Assembly: GCF_009905375.1 (NCBI RefSeq)
Contig: NC_133650.1
Coordinates: forward strand, 298,777,957 to 298,841,956
Reading direction: 5' to 3'
Source of the DNA: Apium graveolens
Lineage: Eukaryota; Streptophyta; Magnoliopsida; Apiales; Apiaceae
DNA: 64,000 nt
Program-made: the position numbers and the translations under genes
In this document: in pieces, positions 1 to 11,089 of the stretch
How positions within the stretch are numbered: the stretch's first letter is position 1
How the letters are laid out: the number at the start of each line of letters is the position of its first letter
Notes under the pieces: model-generated
The model's input: only the letters and a program-made list of their open reading frames with translations
Told to the model about the DNA's origin: nothing
The model's database searches: none

Positions 1-615
1 TGAGTCACGACTGCTTATCAGAATTTATGCTATTATCAGAGTATTTCTCCAGTAATCATAGAGTGTGAAAAGTCACCAAGAAAATATTTTGCTTTTCTAA
101 TGCATATTTAATTAATACCAGCAATGCACTTGGGTCTTCCCTTCCACATTTTTACTCTAGATCTCAAAGGAGTACCTGATTTTATTCTTTGATCCTTTTG
201 ATTTTTCTTTTTATAAGTGAGGTTTATCAGCACTTAGTACATTCAGCAGTTTTACTAGTATCAGAACTTAACAGATGAGTAGCATTATTCTAATTTGTGA
301 CTTAGTAATAAGATAAACAAAGTAAACTCAACTATGCTCAATTATCAGAATTTGCTTGTGTCATAAAATTTCCACAGAAATAATTACTTCTTACATGGGA
401 TCATTTGTTTATTGAAGACTACTAGGTCAGTATCTAACACAATTATCCTCATAGGATTGAATGGTTACTTAGACAGACATATCACTTATCAGAGTTTAGA
501 AACATATATCAAACAACAGCCAGTACTTAAAAACATTTATCAATTAATCACAGAATACACAAAGAGATTAAATTCTATAAATACTGATCATAAAGTCTGA
601 TAATATAGATCAAGA
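1..615 (-). other. Element A post-pol intergenic region
   Basis: No coding potential is recognised. It aligns by eye with 62985-63597 of element C, so it is the non-coding stretch between the pol stop and ORF3. It is rich in variants of the family motif, seen on the plus strand as TCAGAATTT, TCAGAACTT or TCAGTACTT. Confidence 0.75.
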
Positions 616-1503
616 CTAAGCAGATTTAGAGAAAGAACCTGAAATCATTCCAAGTTCATTTACCAATCTTGTAAAAGTGGCTTCACACAGTGGTTTTGTG
701 AAGATATCTGCTAGTTGTTGATCTGTTGGAACAAAGTACAATTCCACTGTACCTTCATCCACATGTTCCCTTATGAAGTGGTACCTGATGCTGATGTGCT
801 TTGTCATAGAGTGTTGAACTGGATTACCTGTCATAGCAATAACACTTTGATTATCACAGTAAATAGGGATTTTGAAATATGTTAACCCATAATCCAGTAA
901 CTGATTCTTCATCCAAAGAATCTGTGCACAACAGCTTCCTGCAGCAATATACTCTGCTTTTGCAGTTGATGTGGAAATTGACTTTTGTTTCTTGCTGAAC
1001 CAAGAAACCAATCTGCCTCCAAGTAATTGGCAGCTTCCACTTGTGCTTTTCCTGTCAATTTTGTAACCTGCAAAATCTGCATCTGAGTAACCTATTAGTT
1101 TAAAATCTGATTCTCTAGGATACCACAATCCCAAATCAGCTGTTCCTTTAAGATACTTAAAAATTCTTTTCACAGCTGTTAAGTGAGGTTCTCTTGGATC
1201 TGCTTGAAATCTTGCACAAAGACAGGTAGCATACATGATATCAGGTCTACTAGCAGTTAGATAGAGTAGAGAGCCAATCATACCTCTGTAATCAGCAATA
1301 TCTACTGATTTACCAGTATCCTTATCCAGTTTTGTTGCAGTGGCCATGGGAGTGGATGCACTTGAACAATCTTGCATTCCAAATTTCTTTAGCAAGTTTC
1401 TGGTGTACTTAGTTTGACAAATAAAAGTGCCTTCTTCATTCTGCTTGACTTGAAGGCCCAGAAAATAGCTAAGTTCCCCCATCATACTCATCTGATATTT
1501 TGA
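616..1503 (-). pseudogene. Element A RNase H and end of pol
   Basis: The 3' part of copia pol, read on the minus strand from 1503 to a TAG at 616-618. It starts with the linker that follows RT (MSMMGELSYFLGLQV), passes through the conserved SLLYLTASRPDIMYA block, and reaches RNase H. There the acidic positions are seen in YSDADFAG and YCDNQSV. The usual glutamate block reads STAKAEYIA. It ends with the copia signature LADIFTKPL. The frame is open for 291 codons but is cut from the upstream RT by a nonsense codon at 1504-1506. RNase H would remove the RNA template during minus-strand synthesis. The same end of pol is seen again at 63598-63776 in element C. Confidence 0.88.
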
Positions 1504-2931
1504 CTACATTAGTTTGGCAAACTTCTTGCAAAGTCTGTCATTTGTAGACCCAAAAATGATAACATCAACATAAATCTGGACCAGAAGTAAGTCCTTTCCA
1601 TGGTTGAGGTAGAACAGTGTTTTGTCTATTGTTCCTCTGTTGAATCCACTTTCCAGAAGAAACTGAGCTAAAGTCTCATACCATGCCCTAGGAGCTTGCT
1701 TAAGTCCATAAAGTGCTTTATCAAGCCTGTAGACATAATCTGGATATTTGGAATCTACAAAGCCTGGAGGTTGTTCAACATATACCTCCTCCTCCAATTT
1801 TTCATTGAGAAAAGCACTTTTCACATCCATTTGAAAGACAGTAAACTTTTTGTGAGCAGCATAAGCCAAAAATATCCTTATGGCTTCTAACCTAGCAACT
1901 GGTGCAAATGTTTCATCATAATCAATTCCCTCCTGTTGAGAATATCCTTTTGCAACCGGCCTTGCCTTATTCCTTGTAATTATGCCATCACTGTCAGTTT
2001 TGTTTCTGAATACCCACTTTGTACCAACAACAGATCTATTCTTTGGTCTTGGCACTAGGGTCCAGACTTTGTTTCTTTCAAATTCATTCAACTCTTCCTG
2101 CATTGCTTGCACCCAATCAGCATCTTGAAGAGCTTCTTCCACTTTCTTTGGATCAGTCTGAGAGAGAAAAGAATTGTAAAGACATTCATTTGAAGTACCT
2201 GTTCTAGTTCTGACACCTGCATTAGGATTTCCAATTATCAAATCAGGTGTATGTGATTTTGTCCACTTCCTTGCAGATCGAAGGTTTTCTCTAGAACTGG
2301 ATGCTCCCCCATGATCCATGCTATCTTCATTTCCATTTTCTGATGCTCCCCCTGAAACTATGCTCTCTGAGTTGGATTCTTCAGAATTTAGATTTTCAGC
2401 ACTAGCAGAACTTGGCTTATCAGAACTTGACGAATCAGAACTTGAAGAGCCAGATGTATGTTCTGATGTTTCTTGAGATGTGGTAAGATCTTGAGTATGC
2501 TCCCCCTGCATAGGTGCATCTTCCTTTGATGTAGTCACCACAGTTTCAATAACATCAGAGTTTAATCCATCAGAGTTTACAGTATCAGGACTTAGACTGT
2601 CAGGATTTTCAGTATCAGAATTTGAGTCTTCATTTTCAAATCTCAGCTGATCATGGTCAATGAAATCTTCAAGACCATTAATCTTCTTGTCATCAAAAGA
2701 GACATTGATAGATTCCATGACCACTTTTGTTCTCAAATTATAGACTCTGAAGGCTTTTGTGGAAAGTGGATATCCAACAAAGATTCCTTCATCAGCTTTT
2801 AGATCAAACTTGGATAGCTGTTCATGATGAGTCTTGAGAACAAAACACTTGCATCCAAATACATGAAAGTATTTCAGATTTGGCTTCTTTTTCTTTACCA
2901 TCTCATATGGTGTTTTTCCATGCTTGTTAAT
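1504..2931 (-). pseudogene. Element A integrase C-terminus and reverse transcriptase
   Basis: Copia pol on the minus strand, open from the L1 junction at 2931 to a TAG at 1504. It begins with the integrase end ([12 protein letters not shown], then [13 protein letters not shown]). A serine- and aspartate-rich linker follows. RT proper starts at about residue 260 ([14 protein letters not shown]) and runs through [29 protein letters not shown] and [13 protein letters not shown]. The catalytic box reads YVDV where copia RTs have YVDD, so the second catalytic aspartate is lost by one base change near 1558. Other substitutions at positions usually conserved are RPVAKG and SAFLNEKL. The linker is written largely with the family TCAGAATTT-type motif, giving NSD/LSPD-like peptides. 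With the nonsense codon and the lost aspartate the enzyme must be dead. Confidence 0.9.
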
Positions 2932-5102
2932 TGTAATAACCCCAATTTTTTGAAATTTTTTTGAAACCCTTATGAATAGTGATTTTGCTGATTATGCTGA
3001 ATAAGAAAACTTTTCATGCCACACTATGTAGGGGTTCTTCTATTGTTATTCTGAGATCTTATTAGTACTTTATATGAGATATAAGTATATGTAAAAATCG
3101 TCAGAATCCAAATTCGAACACTTTGATTTTTCCCGAAAATCCACCAAATACCGAAAGAATTGAGTATAAGGTAACATGATTAAAAGGATTTAAATTCAAG
3201 GATTATAAGAGAGGATCATAAAAGGAATATAATGTATTGAGAAAGGTTAAGGGAACCCAAGTAATAAAATCCCGGGTATGATCCCTCAAACGATAAACGA
3301 GAATGAAAGTTAAGCGAACCGTATAACAGATCAGCGGTCATTAGCCAAGTAATTAAGAGCTAATCAAAGAGGTTAGTGATGATGATGTCACCACACCAAC
3401 AAGAAGATGACAAGTGTGGGAAGATGACATAGGAGGATGACATAAGCATGACCAAAGGGAAGGTATTGTTGGTTGATTTCAAGCCACACAAATTTTACCA
3501 TGGTTAAAAGGTAATTAACAAAACAAAAGGATATCAACCAAGCCTTTTATGCACAAAGATCAATAAAACAAAGCAAGCTTCTCTCCCCCCCCCTTTTCAT
3601 CTTCTTCATTTCGAATTTTTCACCAAAATGGTGAATTAGAAATTCAAAACACAAGCTATACTCCATGGAAAATTATAAGGTTTGTTTCTTTGGATCCTAT
3701 ATTTCATAACTAAGAAGAGCAAGTAGTTTGAGTGCTTGAATCAAAGGTTTTCTATCTCAAACAAATCATTTTAGTTTAGGGTGAATAGTAACTTTCAAGA
3801 ACAAATTTTTGATTCTTGATTTTATTTGCAAGGTCAAGGTAGCTTAAGCATATATTAAGGCTTCCATGGACATTCCAAGGATCTTTCTTTGATTAAAAGC
3901 TTCAAGGAAGGTATAACTCTTCATGACCTTAGTATTAAGATTGTTTGATATAAATGATTATGATGATGGAATGATAGATTAAGTGTAGTAGTTGTTTTAT
4001 CATGTTGAGATCTTAGTGGTTAAGTGCTTTTGTTGATTTTGGAGTTAAAAAGTTGCACTAGTTGTTCTTGATGATTCATGGTATGATTTGAGATTGGTTT
4101 AAATGGTTTAAAGTGTTTGATGAGTGATATGGTCATATGGTTGTATTGGGATTGATTGGTGATGGTTTGGTGTTAAATTGGTTGGTAAAATTTTGGGAAA
4201 TCGCGTAAACATAGCCGTCGTAATGTCCGATTTACTTTAGGCTGTTTTTGTTCTTAACATTAGGACCCGTGAACTCACTGCTAGGTTTTGACCATTGCCA
4301 TGATTAGATAGTTCATGTTACGAACTTCGTTTTGATATGTAGTTCGTTTGATTCCGATGTACGGTTTAGGAGAAACGACCGTTTTAAGTAACGGCGTTTC
4401 GCGACCGAACCATTACCCCTCGCCTTACTTTGAAACCTTGGTTAAGGACCTTAAATGACTAATTGAGGTAAGAAACAATTATGTAAAGTGGATTAGGCAG
4501 TTGGTAAGGTACTCGTGAAAGAATCGCCTTAAAACCCTTAATGGTTAATTTATTAAAAATGGTGGAGCCGAGGGTACCCGAGTGACTTAAGCGAATCAGT
4601 GAGCGCAAAACAAGCGTTAGAGTCTAAGTTAGTTAAAGTATAGATTTACAAGTGACTTTGGTTTAATTCCAACTTACTTGTTGTTTATAGGTTACCAGAC
4701 TCGTCCCGAGCCATTCGTAACCCCAGTCGCTCAGGCAAGTTTTCTACCCGTTATACTGTTGTTGTGATGTAAATATATGTATATGCATTATCTTGTGATA
4801 AGTGCATGGTTGTTATTAGCAAATTTTGCGATATATTGGAGCATGCTGATATGATATATGCATGTCTGTTTCGTAATCTTGATATATATCTGTTGATTCA
4901 ATTGCTTATAAGTTGCATAATACCTATGCTAGAGATAAGCAGTAGTTGCATATACCCTTAGTATAGCGGACCCAAAGGTGAACATTTTCTAAAACCGGGA
5001 GTCGATGTTCCCGAGTATATTATATATATATATTTATTTAAATAAATATATATATATTGATATAGTTTTCAAAACTATTAATCGAATAAGGTTTATTCGA
5101 TA

Positions 5103-5437
5103 ACTTTTATTTTATTTAATGAATATTATTACGAATATTCATTCGAGGGCTTATGACTCATGTTATTTTATTTAATGAATATTATTACGAATATTATTCG
5201 AGGGCTTATGACTCCTTTTATTTTATTTAATGAATATTATTACGAATATTCATTCGAGGGCTTATGACTCCTTTTATTTTATTTAATGAATATTATTACA
5301 AATATTCATTCGAGGGCTTATGACTCCTTTTATTTTATTTATTGAATATTATTTGAATATTAATTCGAGGGCTTATGACTCAGTTTATATTATTTAATGA
5401 ATATTATTTGAATATTCATTTGAGGATCTATGACTCC
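5103..5437 (+). repeat. 56-bp minisatellite in L1 5' LTR, 6 units
   Basis: Six tandem units of 55-57 bp, each AT-rich with TGAATATTATT and ending CGAGGGCTTATGACTC; the last unit is diverged (TGAGGATCTATGACTC). The units contain the palindromic pair GAATATTATTACGAATATTC, so each may fold into a hairpin. Confidence 0.9.
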
Positions 5438-5950
5438 GATTATTTGCTGAGATATATTCTTTATTTTATTAAAGAATAAGGTGTCGATAATCAAACTTAT
5501 CTTGATTATTCAAATAAAGATAGTACTTTCGTATAAGTATATCTTTGGTTATTTAATACTCATTTCAAGTATAAATTTTACAACTTCTACCTCAATTATT
5601 TGTATAAAGATTATTCTTTATGGGAATATTATTTGAATATTAATATTCAGATATTTTCTAATATATTGGGACTAATTTACTTTATTAAATCAGCATTACT
5701 CCAAACACTCTTTAAAGTGTTTTCGAGTCTTTAAAATGATTTTTAAAAGTTAGAGCGGATCCCAAAACTCATTTTTATATATTTAAGATCTTCCTTTTAA
5801 AGGGGATTTAAATACTCGCTCAAAACCAGAGGGATCCAGCTCTGTGGTGTATTTTATATTCGCAACGAGGTTGCTGTTTTGATAAATGAATTGATTACTT
5901 ACCCAACGTTCGGGAAGTAAGTCCATCTATTGAGTCGGCATAAGCAACAT

Positions 5951-6036
5951 GGGCTCAGTGGGCGTCCATGAAAGTGTAAGTGGCTCAGTGAGAGTCCATC
6001 AAATACGTAAGTGGCTGAGTGGCAGTCCAGCATAAG
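5951..6036 (+). repeat. Three 30-bp direct repeats in L1 5' LTR
   Basis: Three imperfect tandem copies of GTGGCTCAGTGGGAGTCCAT-type sequence separated by AAATACGTAA-like spacers, at about 5951, 5980 and 6011. They are present in all four L-type LTRs (15760-15845, 32420-32505 and 42121-42206 in the others). Confidence 0.8.
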
Positions 6037-6807
6037 GTCCTATTGCGGCCAGGGTGATGACCAGTGGGGATTTCGTCCATCTACTAGTAGAAAAGGTTAC
6101 TTATTGGTATCTTTGCCTGATCAGCAAGATATCAGGTTTATGCCAAGGTTTTCTCCTTTCCAAATTCATTGGATATTACAACTCTGTTTATAATTTTCAT
6201 AACAGAGGTTTTCAAGGAGTGTATGAAATGTATATATATAGGTGTATATATATCAGGACTTAATGAAGTATCTCGTAACTTTATTATTTATAATGATGTT
6301 CAAAGATTAAATCTATTCAAATCTTGTCTTGTAGTCTCATCTATGTGATGAACTTTTGAAACTAATTATAACTTGAACGGTGGTAGTTCAAGTAGTATTT
6401 GGAAAAGATATAAGTATATTGGAGTATCTTGTAACTTCATCTTTTAAATTTATATCTAGCAAATGATTATCTTATGCATGTCAAAGATTTTCAGAAAAAC
6501 GTTGAGACAAGGTTAGATATATGAGATCACCTTGCAACGATAGTTTTATATAATTATAAACTGGAACTCTGTGTATATTATGCATAGAAGAGGACTTCCA
6601 AGATTTTGAAAAGTATATATGTATATATACTTAATATTTTGCGACTTCATCGCATTAAGATATCAACTTGGTCCATTTCTTTTGACCAAGACTTTCATGA
6701 GTACTATGAGAAGGCTCATATATAGTTAATCATTATACATATTATTTTGGTGGGCTTGCTGCTCACCCTTGCTTTCTTCTTTCATCACACAACAACAGAT
6801 AGAAAAG

Positions 6808-6990
6808 ATGAACAGGACCAAGCTCCCAGTTCGTGAGCGGATAGGAAACGTTCCGCAGTTTCCTATAGGCGTTGATGTCGCTATAGCTGAGGTAGGAACT
6901 ACCAATAGGCTAGGCTTTCAACTTTTGATGTACCAGACTTATGTATCTTTATCAATTGTAATAATGGCAAAGAAATGTAAATCTATTTAG
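6808..6990 (+). CDS. Short ORF near the 3' end of the L1 LTR
   Basis: A 60-codon ATG-initiated frame in the last 400 bp of the LTR (second copy at 16622-16804). It starts MNRTKLPVRERIGNVPQFP. The frame is kept in L2 (33279-33419 and 42980-43120), where it starts MNKTKLPIRKRLGNVPQF and ends earlier, at 46 codons. No domain is recognised and no database match is known to me. It lies in a region that may be the transcript leader, so it could be an upstream ORF or chance. An ORF of similar position but different sequence is in solo LTR H. I do not assign a function. Confidence 0.3.
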   Translation: MNRTKLPVRERIGNVPQFPIGVDVAIAEVGTTNRLGFQLLMYQTYVSLSIVIMAKKCKSI

Positions 6991-7207
6991 AAACCCTTTT
7001 AAGGTGTAATGGCATATAATTTTGGAATAAAATGATTCGTGTTACTTTTCGATATTCATCTCTGAGACTATAACTTGTGGTGTGTGTGTTTATTGTGGGG
7101 TCACAGTACAGAGTAGTTGATTGTTTATTAAGATTGGGTGTTATTAAGGGAAATGGAACTCGTGACAACCCGGATTCCCGACCCCGGATTTGGGGGTGTT
7201 ACAGAAA

Positions 7208-7219
7208 TGGTATCAGAGC
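7208..7219 (+). promoter_or_regulatory. L1 primer binding site (initiator Met tRNA)
   Basis: TGGTATCAGAGC four bases after the LTR end, the standard plant retrotransposon site that pairs with the 3' end of initiator methionine tRNA and primes minus-strand DNA. Confidence 0.92.
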
Positions 7220-7375
7220 TAAGCGTTATAAACCTCAGAGATGATGGGACGTTAAGATAATAAGTTAACTAAGATAATAAGAACTCTTGCCAAGTTCATA
7301 GTCGGGCTACCTAACGTAGCACTGACAGTTAAAACCCTTATGGGAACCCTTATAAATATCGTGATAGGAGCGTAG

Positions 7376-7597
7376 TTCGTTATCGTATATGGTAGCGGGA
7401 CTCCGAACCCTGAGGTTGAGGAGCAACATCGCGATGATATTTTATTACTAATTGGAGATCGGATTTTGGATCCGATAGAGTGTCCTAATGCAGGACCGGA
7501 TGATGTTGATATTGAGGATTTAGCGGTTGAGGATGTTGTCCTAGAAGGGATAGTTGTTGAGGAGGATCCCATGGAGGATCCTGACAGGATTAGATAA
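7376..7597 (+). pseudogene. L1 acidic open frame after the primer site
   Basis: An open frame of about 73 codons with no upstream ATG, highly acidic (VEEQHRDD, DDVDIEDLAVEDVV, EEDPMEDPD). It sits where gag would begin, and acidic gag N-termini are common in chromoviruses, so it may be a gag N-terminal remnant. L2 keeps the same frame open (33847-34068), but most differences between the two change the amino acid, so I see no sign of selection. Confidence 0.4.
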
Positions 7598-7639
7598 AGG
7601 ACCACTGATGAATTGATGTCCATGGTTTGGTCGACTACC

Positions 7640-8480
7640 AGAGGTAGGATTGGCCGGTCACTACCGGAGGTTCGTTCAAGTTGTAAAGATAGTAGCCCCT
7701 TTAACGCGGCTTACTCGTAAGACTGGGAAGTTCGAATGGACAGAGAAATGCGAGAACAGCTTTCAAGAACTGAAGCAGAGGTTGGTGATGGCCCCTATGC
7801 TGGCATTGCCGGATGGAAAAAGGAGATTTTGTGATTTGTAAGTGACGCTTCGCATAAGGAATTAGGGTGCTTCTTAGCACAGTAAGATAATCGCGTCTGC
7901 GTCAAGACAATTAAGGTAATATGAAATTCAATATCCCCGCCCATGAGCTTAGGCTCGTGGCAATAGTTTTACCCTAAAGATTGGAGGCACTACTTGTATG
8001 GAGAGAAGTGCGAGAATTACCTAAGCCATAAGTGCTCTAGTACATTTTCACGTAGAAAGAGCTCAACATATGCCAGAGGAGGCAGTTAGAGCTAATCAAG
8101 AATAATGATTGGGAGATTCTTTATCATGCGGGGAAAGCCAATATGGTGGCTGATGCCCTTAGTGAAAAGGAGAGACTCAAGATGATGATGTCTTTTGGAG
8201 AGTTTATAAGAGATTTTGAGAAAATGGAAATAGAAGCGAAGGTAACCGGAGCCGGTACCGAAAAGCTGTTTGAGATTGCAATACAGCCCGAATTATTGGA
8301 AAAGATCATATTGTGCCAGAAAAAGTTATGAAGGAAGGCAGAGAGCCAACAATTAGATAAAAGATTAATATCGAGAAAGATGATAAGGGAATAATGAGGT
8401 ATTCCTATAGAATTTGGGTTCCGAAAGTTCAAGAGCGTAAGGATGAGAACTTAGATGAGAGCCATAGTTTGAGGAATAAG
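7640..8480 (+). pseudogene. L1 extra RNase H / integrase N-terminal fragment
   Basis: A decayed but recognisable Ty3/gypsy pol fragment placed before the gag remnant. At 7650 the frame has HYRRFVQ followed by APLTRLTRKTGKFEW, the end of RT and start of RNase H. Near 8130-8190 comes KANMVADALSEKERL, the usual RNase H end. Around 8405 RIWVPKVQE gives the start of the integrase region. Between them are frameshifts and stops. L2 carries the same fragment with the same stop after LCQKK. A second RNase H remnant lies downstream at 10366-10525, so this one is additional. It is better preserved than the rest of the interior, suggesting it was captured later from another element. Confidence 0.72.
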
Positions 8481-8745
8481 ATTTAGAGTAAACCCTGAAC
8501 GTGATAGTCAGGGAGGTCACCATCAAGATAGAAGGAACCCATGACATAATGGAGTGGAAAATAAGGATTTTAAATTAAAAGATGACCCCAATTATGGGGA
8601 GTAGGATGAAACATTTCATACTAAGGAAACAGAAAGTCGAGTAAGGAAAGGAGACCCGAGACGGTACTCCTATACGGCAATTCATGGACCTGTCTAAAAA
8701 GAACTTAGACTATTATCCCCAACCACCACCCTGAGGAGATAGTGC
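8480..8745 (+). other. L1 interior, linker between RNase H fragment and gag remnant
   Basis: No domain recognised. The sequence is shared with L2 (about 34960-35205). Confidence 0.5.
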
Positions 8746-9190
8746 GGTGAGAAATTCTTTCAGGACCTTTAAGTCGCTAAGCTCTCAGAGTTCCATGGAA
8801 CAAGCTGACCCAGCCGAGGCAAGAGCCTGGCTAAAGGAAATATAGGAATTATTGGAGATTCTAAATGATTGACGAATCACAAAAGACTGTTTTTATCACT
8901 TACCCTCCTAAGAGAGAGACCACCCGCTGGTGAAAGACCAAGAAAGGCATGGAGCCAGAGATTATAATAAACTGATTAAAGTTTAGTCAATTGTTTTCGG
9001 GAAAGTAATTCCCAAGGTTATGGAGATAGTGTAAAAGCTTTAGAGCCAGAACAAAGGCGGACGAGTATGATGAATTATGCATCTAAGTTGTAAAAGTTAT
9101 CAAGATTCGTTCTGAGGACACGAATCCAGAATGACGGGATGTTTGAAATCAATGCTTATGTGGTGTTGGTTCATGAAATAAAGATAAGAG
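8746..9190 (+). pseudogene. L1 gag remnant (retrotransposon gag domain)
   Basis: Frame-shifted remains of a Ty3/gypsy gag. Pieces read by eye are FRTFKSLSS, DPAEARAWLKEI and the KTVF..TY..K.E core. In L2 (35215-35660) the better copy reads KTVFVTYPPKREATRWWKD and SGKYFPR, the pattern of the gag domain that forms the particle. Many stops break it. It lies after an RNase H fragment instead of at the 5' end of the interior, which is not the canonical order. Confidence 0.65.
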
Positions 9191-9735
9191 AAAGGAAAAA
9201 AAAAGAAAAAAAGAAATTGAAGAGGAAAGGAATATAACGGCAATAGAGTTTGAGGAATGATAAGGGAGTTGGGTATGAGGAAACCCTAAAGACTCGTAGA
9301 AATAGAAATAGGAAAGTATGTAATTGTCAAGATGATGATGATCCACCATGAGTTAAAATTTATGGTTGAAGGCATAAGAGATACATATATTGTACCCCCT
9401 TTAAGTTGGGAGGATTCGAGGAAACCTTGAGGTAATTCGAAGGATAAATAATGAAAAATTGGATGAAGGAAGTGACCTTCAAGAAGGTGAAATGTAAGAC
9501 CGGTGGCTTGATACCCAGAAAGGGAGACGCCAGGTATGAAAGATATCCCAACATTGAGGTAACTGTTGAGATAAACAACAAAAGTAAATAAGGAATTATT
9601 AAGAAGAAGTTTACGTTGAATACGACCAATATCTTCCAGAACATCTTTGTTATCGTTACCAAATTAGGCAAGACAAGCGGATAACCGTTGTTATCTTTTG
9701 GAGGCCATATGAATTGACCTCAATTTGAATAAGGA
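9191..9735 (+). other. L1 interior, unassigned
   Basis: This would hold the rest of gag and protease, but I can name no motif. It is shared with L2 at about 35660-36225. Confidence 0.45.
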
Positions 9736-9739
9736 TGCT

Positions 9740-10230
9740 ATTATGAAGTTAGGTATAGACTATCGAGGTGGGAATGATGAATATGATAATCTATCAAGGA
9801 AATATGACTTGATTTATTCGTGGAAGGATGCAGGTACCTTTTAAAGGTGGAATTAAGGATAGAACATTGGTAACTTAAAATGAATCCTAGGGAACTGCAT
9901 AAAGGTTGCCATTTCACCCTTAATAGGGATAGTATGAGTTTTGACAGTATGAATTGGAAAGGATTAAGGTAATAATAACCTTTAAGGATCAGTGGAGAAA
10001 TTTTTCAGAAGTAAATAGACAATGGTTCTAGTATCAGTAAATGGTATTTTGATATGCCCTGTATATAGGGAATACAGGAGGAACGATTGAAGGATAACCT
10101 TAGAGGTTTTACAAGGAGAAAGGAAATATTCGAAATTCTCAAGAATAAAAATGTTGATAAAGGAAATATGACGTAATTATATTGATGCCAAGTGAGGCAC
10201 GTGTTAAACCACGAGAAGGTATGGATCGAA
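9740..10230 (+). pseudogene. L1 reverse transcriptase remnant
   Basis: Very decayed gypsy RT. Seen in different frames are a YEF block near 9925 and, near 10040-10130, ILICPVYREY followed by RITLEVLQGER. This matches the region around and after the catalytic box (normally DD followed by ILIYS), and the catalytic aspartates are gone. The same changes are in L2 (about 36230-36720), so the loss came before the two insertions. Confidence 0.5.
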
Positions 10231-10365
10231 CCAGTAATGGTCGAAATTGTTCAGGGCAATTAGGACTTAAGATAGAAGATGTTCTAAGTATGATCGAGAG
10301 TCAGTCTTGACAGTGATTAACCTCTAAAGACTGAGGCAATAACTTATGGAAAAATGGTGATTTTT

Positions 10366-10525
10366 TTTTTACTCATCAGATTTTAAGGAAAACATCTTCA
10401 CATAAGCTGTGATTGAAATGAGGTAGAAAATTATTTGGAGGTGGTTAAAATGACATTGACTGTAAGGAAATTTAACTATCAGGAAAGGCCAAAGAGGTGG
10501 CCGACACTTTAAAGGTAAGAGGATA
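10366..10525 (+). pseudogene. L1 second RNase H remnant
   Basis: Pieces of the RNase H end: THQIL, then IFT, LEVVK and DCKEI, then GKAKEVADTLK. The last matches the usual GKANVVADALS block that is also seen at 8130-8190. L2 has it at about 36880-37045. Its position after the RT remnant is the canonical one. Confidence 0.5.
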
Positions 10526-11085
10526 ATTATAGGCGCTTGTGCCAAAGGAATACAGTGATGATGGTTAAAGCTAAGAAGGTTGTATTATGGTTTGGAAGAT
10601 TGACATTCCTTCTGATGACTGTGCAATACCCAACCGTAATAGTAGTTGGTAAAGGTTTAATTCGTGTAATTGCCATGAGCGGGCTATCTATCTTAGAAGG
10701 TCCTATCTTGGGATAAGCCAGGACCATGTTTCTAAAAGGACTAGACGAACCCTTGAGTTAATTCTTCTATTTAGGGCGTATGATTAAGAATGGTATTAAC
10801 CTGCTATCGTTGCTTTGATTGAAACTCTTCTGCAATTTTATCTTCTTCATGTCATGAAAGTACGTCAAAGTTTGGAGTGTTCTTCATGAATTGTGATTGG
10901 TGATTATGTTACCTCCTTAGAAGGATTTGATACGAGATGTATGGACTCTGTATGGTTAGCTATTAAGACTTCAGGGAAAATGAATGACTACAGTGGGTCA
11001 GTGGTGGACCATAGTAAGGCAGCAATGATTCTGTGAGTAGTGAGCTGATTATAACCATGAGAGTTGTATTGGAATGGGTGTTGAG
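10526..11085 (+). other. L1 interior between RNase H and integrase, unassigned
   Basis: No domain can be named with confidence; by position it should hold the integrase zinc finger. Shared with L2. Confidence 0.4.
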
Positions 11086-11089
11086 ATTG

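Larger units (their letters stand above)
2932..7203 (+). repeat. L1 5' LTR
   Basis: A 4272-bp LTR, TG...CA. It holds a CT-rich stretch after a C run near 3580, a TA microsatellite near 5022-5060, a six-unit 56-bp minisatellite (5103-5437), three 30-bp repeats (5951-6036) and a short ORF near its 3' end (6808-6990). Nothing else coding is recognised. Confidence 0.93.

Noticed and set aside
5103..5437. CRISPR-like array
   Set aside because: Units are contiguous with no unique spacers; this is a minisatellite in a plant LTR.
6011..6193. 60-codon frame MAEWQ.. in the L LTRs, present in all four
   Set aside because: It starts at GTG, not ATG, lies over the triple repeat, and its presence in four copies follows simply from LTR identity.
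7252..7623. 123-codon minus-strand frame in L1 interior
   Set aside because: It is the complement of the acidic frame; Ser/Thr/Ile-rich with no start context or family, and not kept in full in L2.
9149..9671. Minus-strand frames with hydrophobic stretches in L1 (and 35570-36176 in L2)
   Set aside because: Antisense of decayed gag/PR sequence; the membrane-like look comes from A-rich sense codons read backwards.
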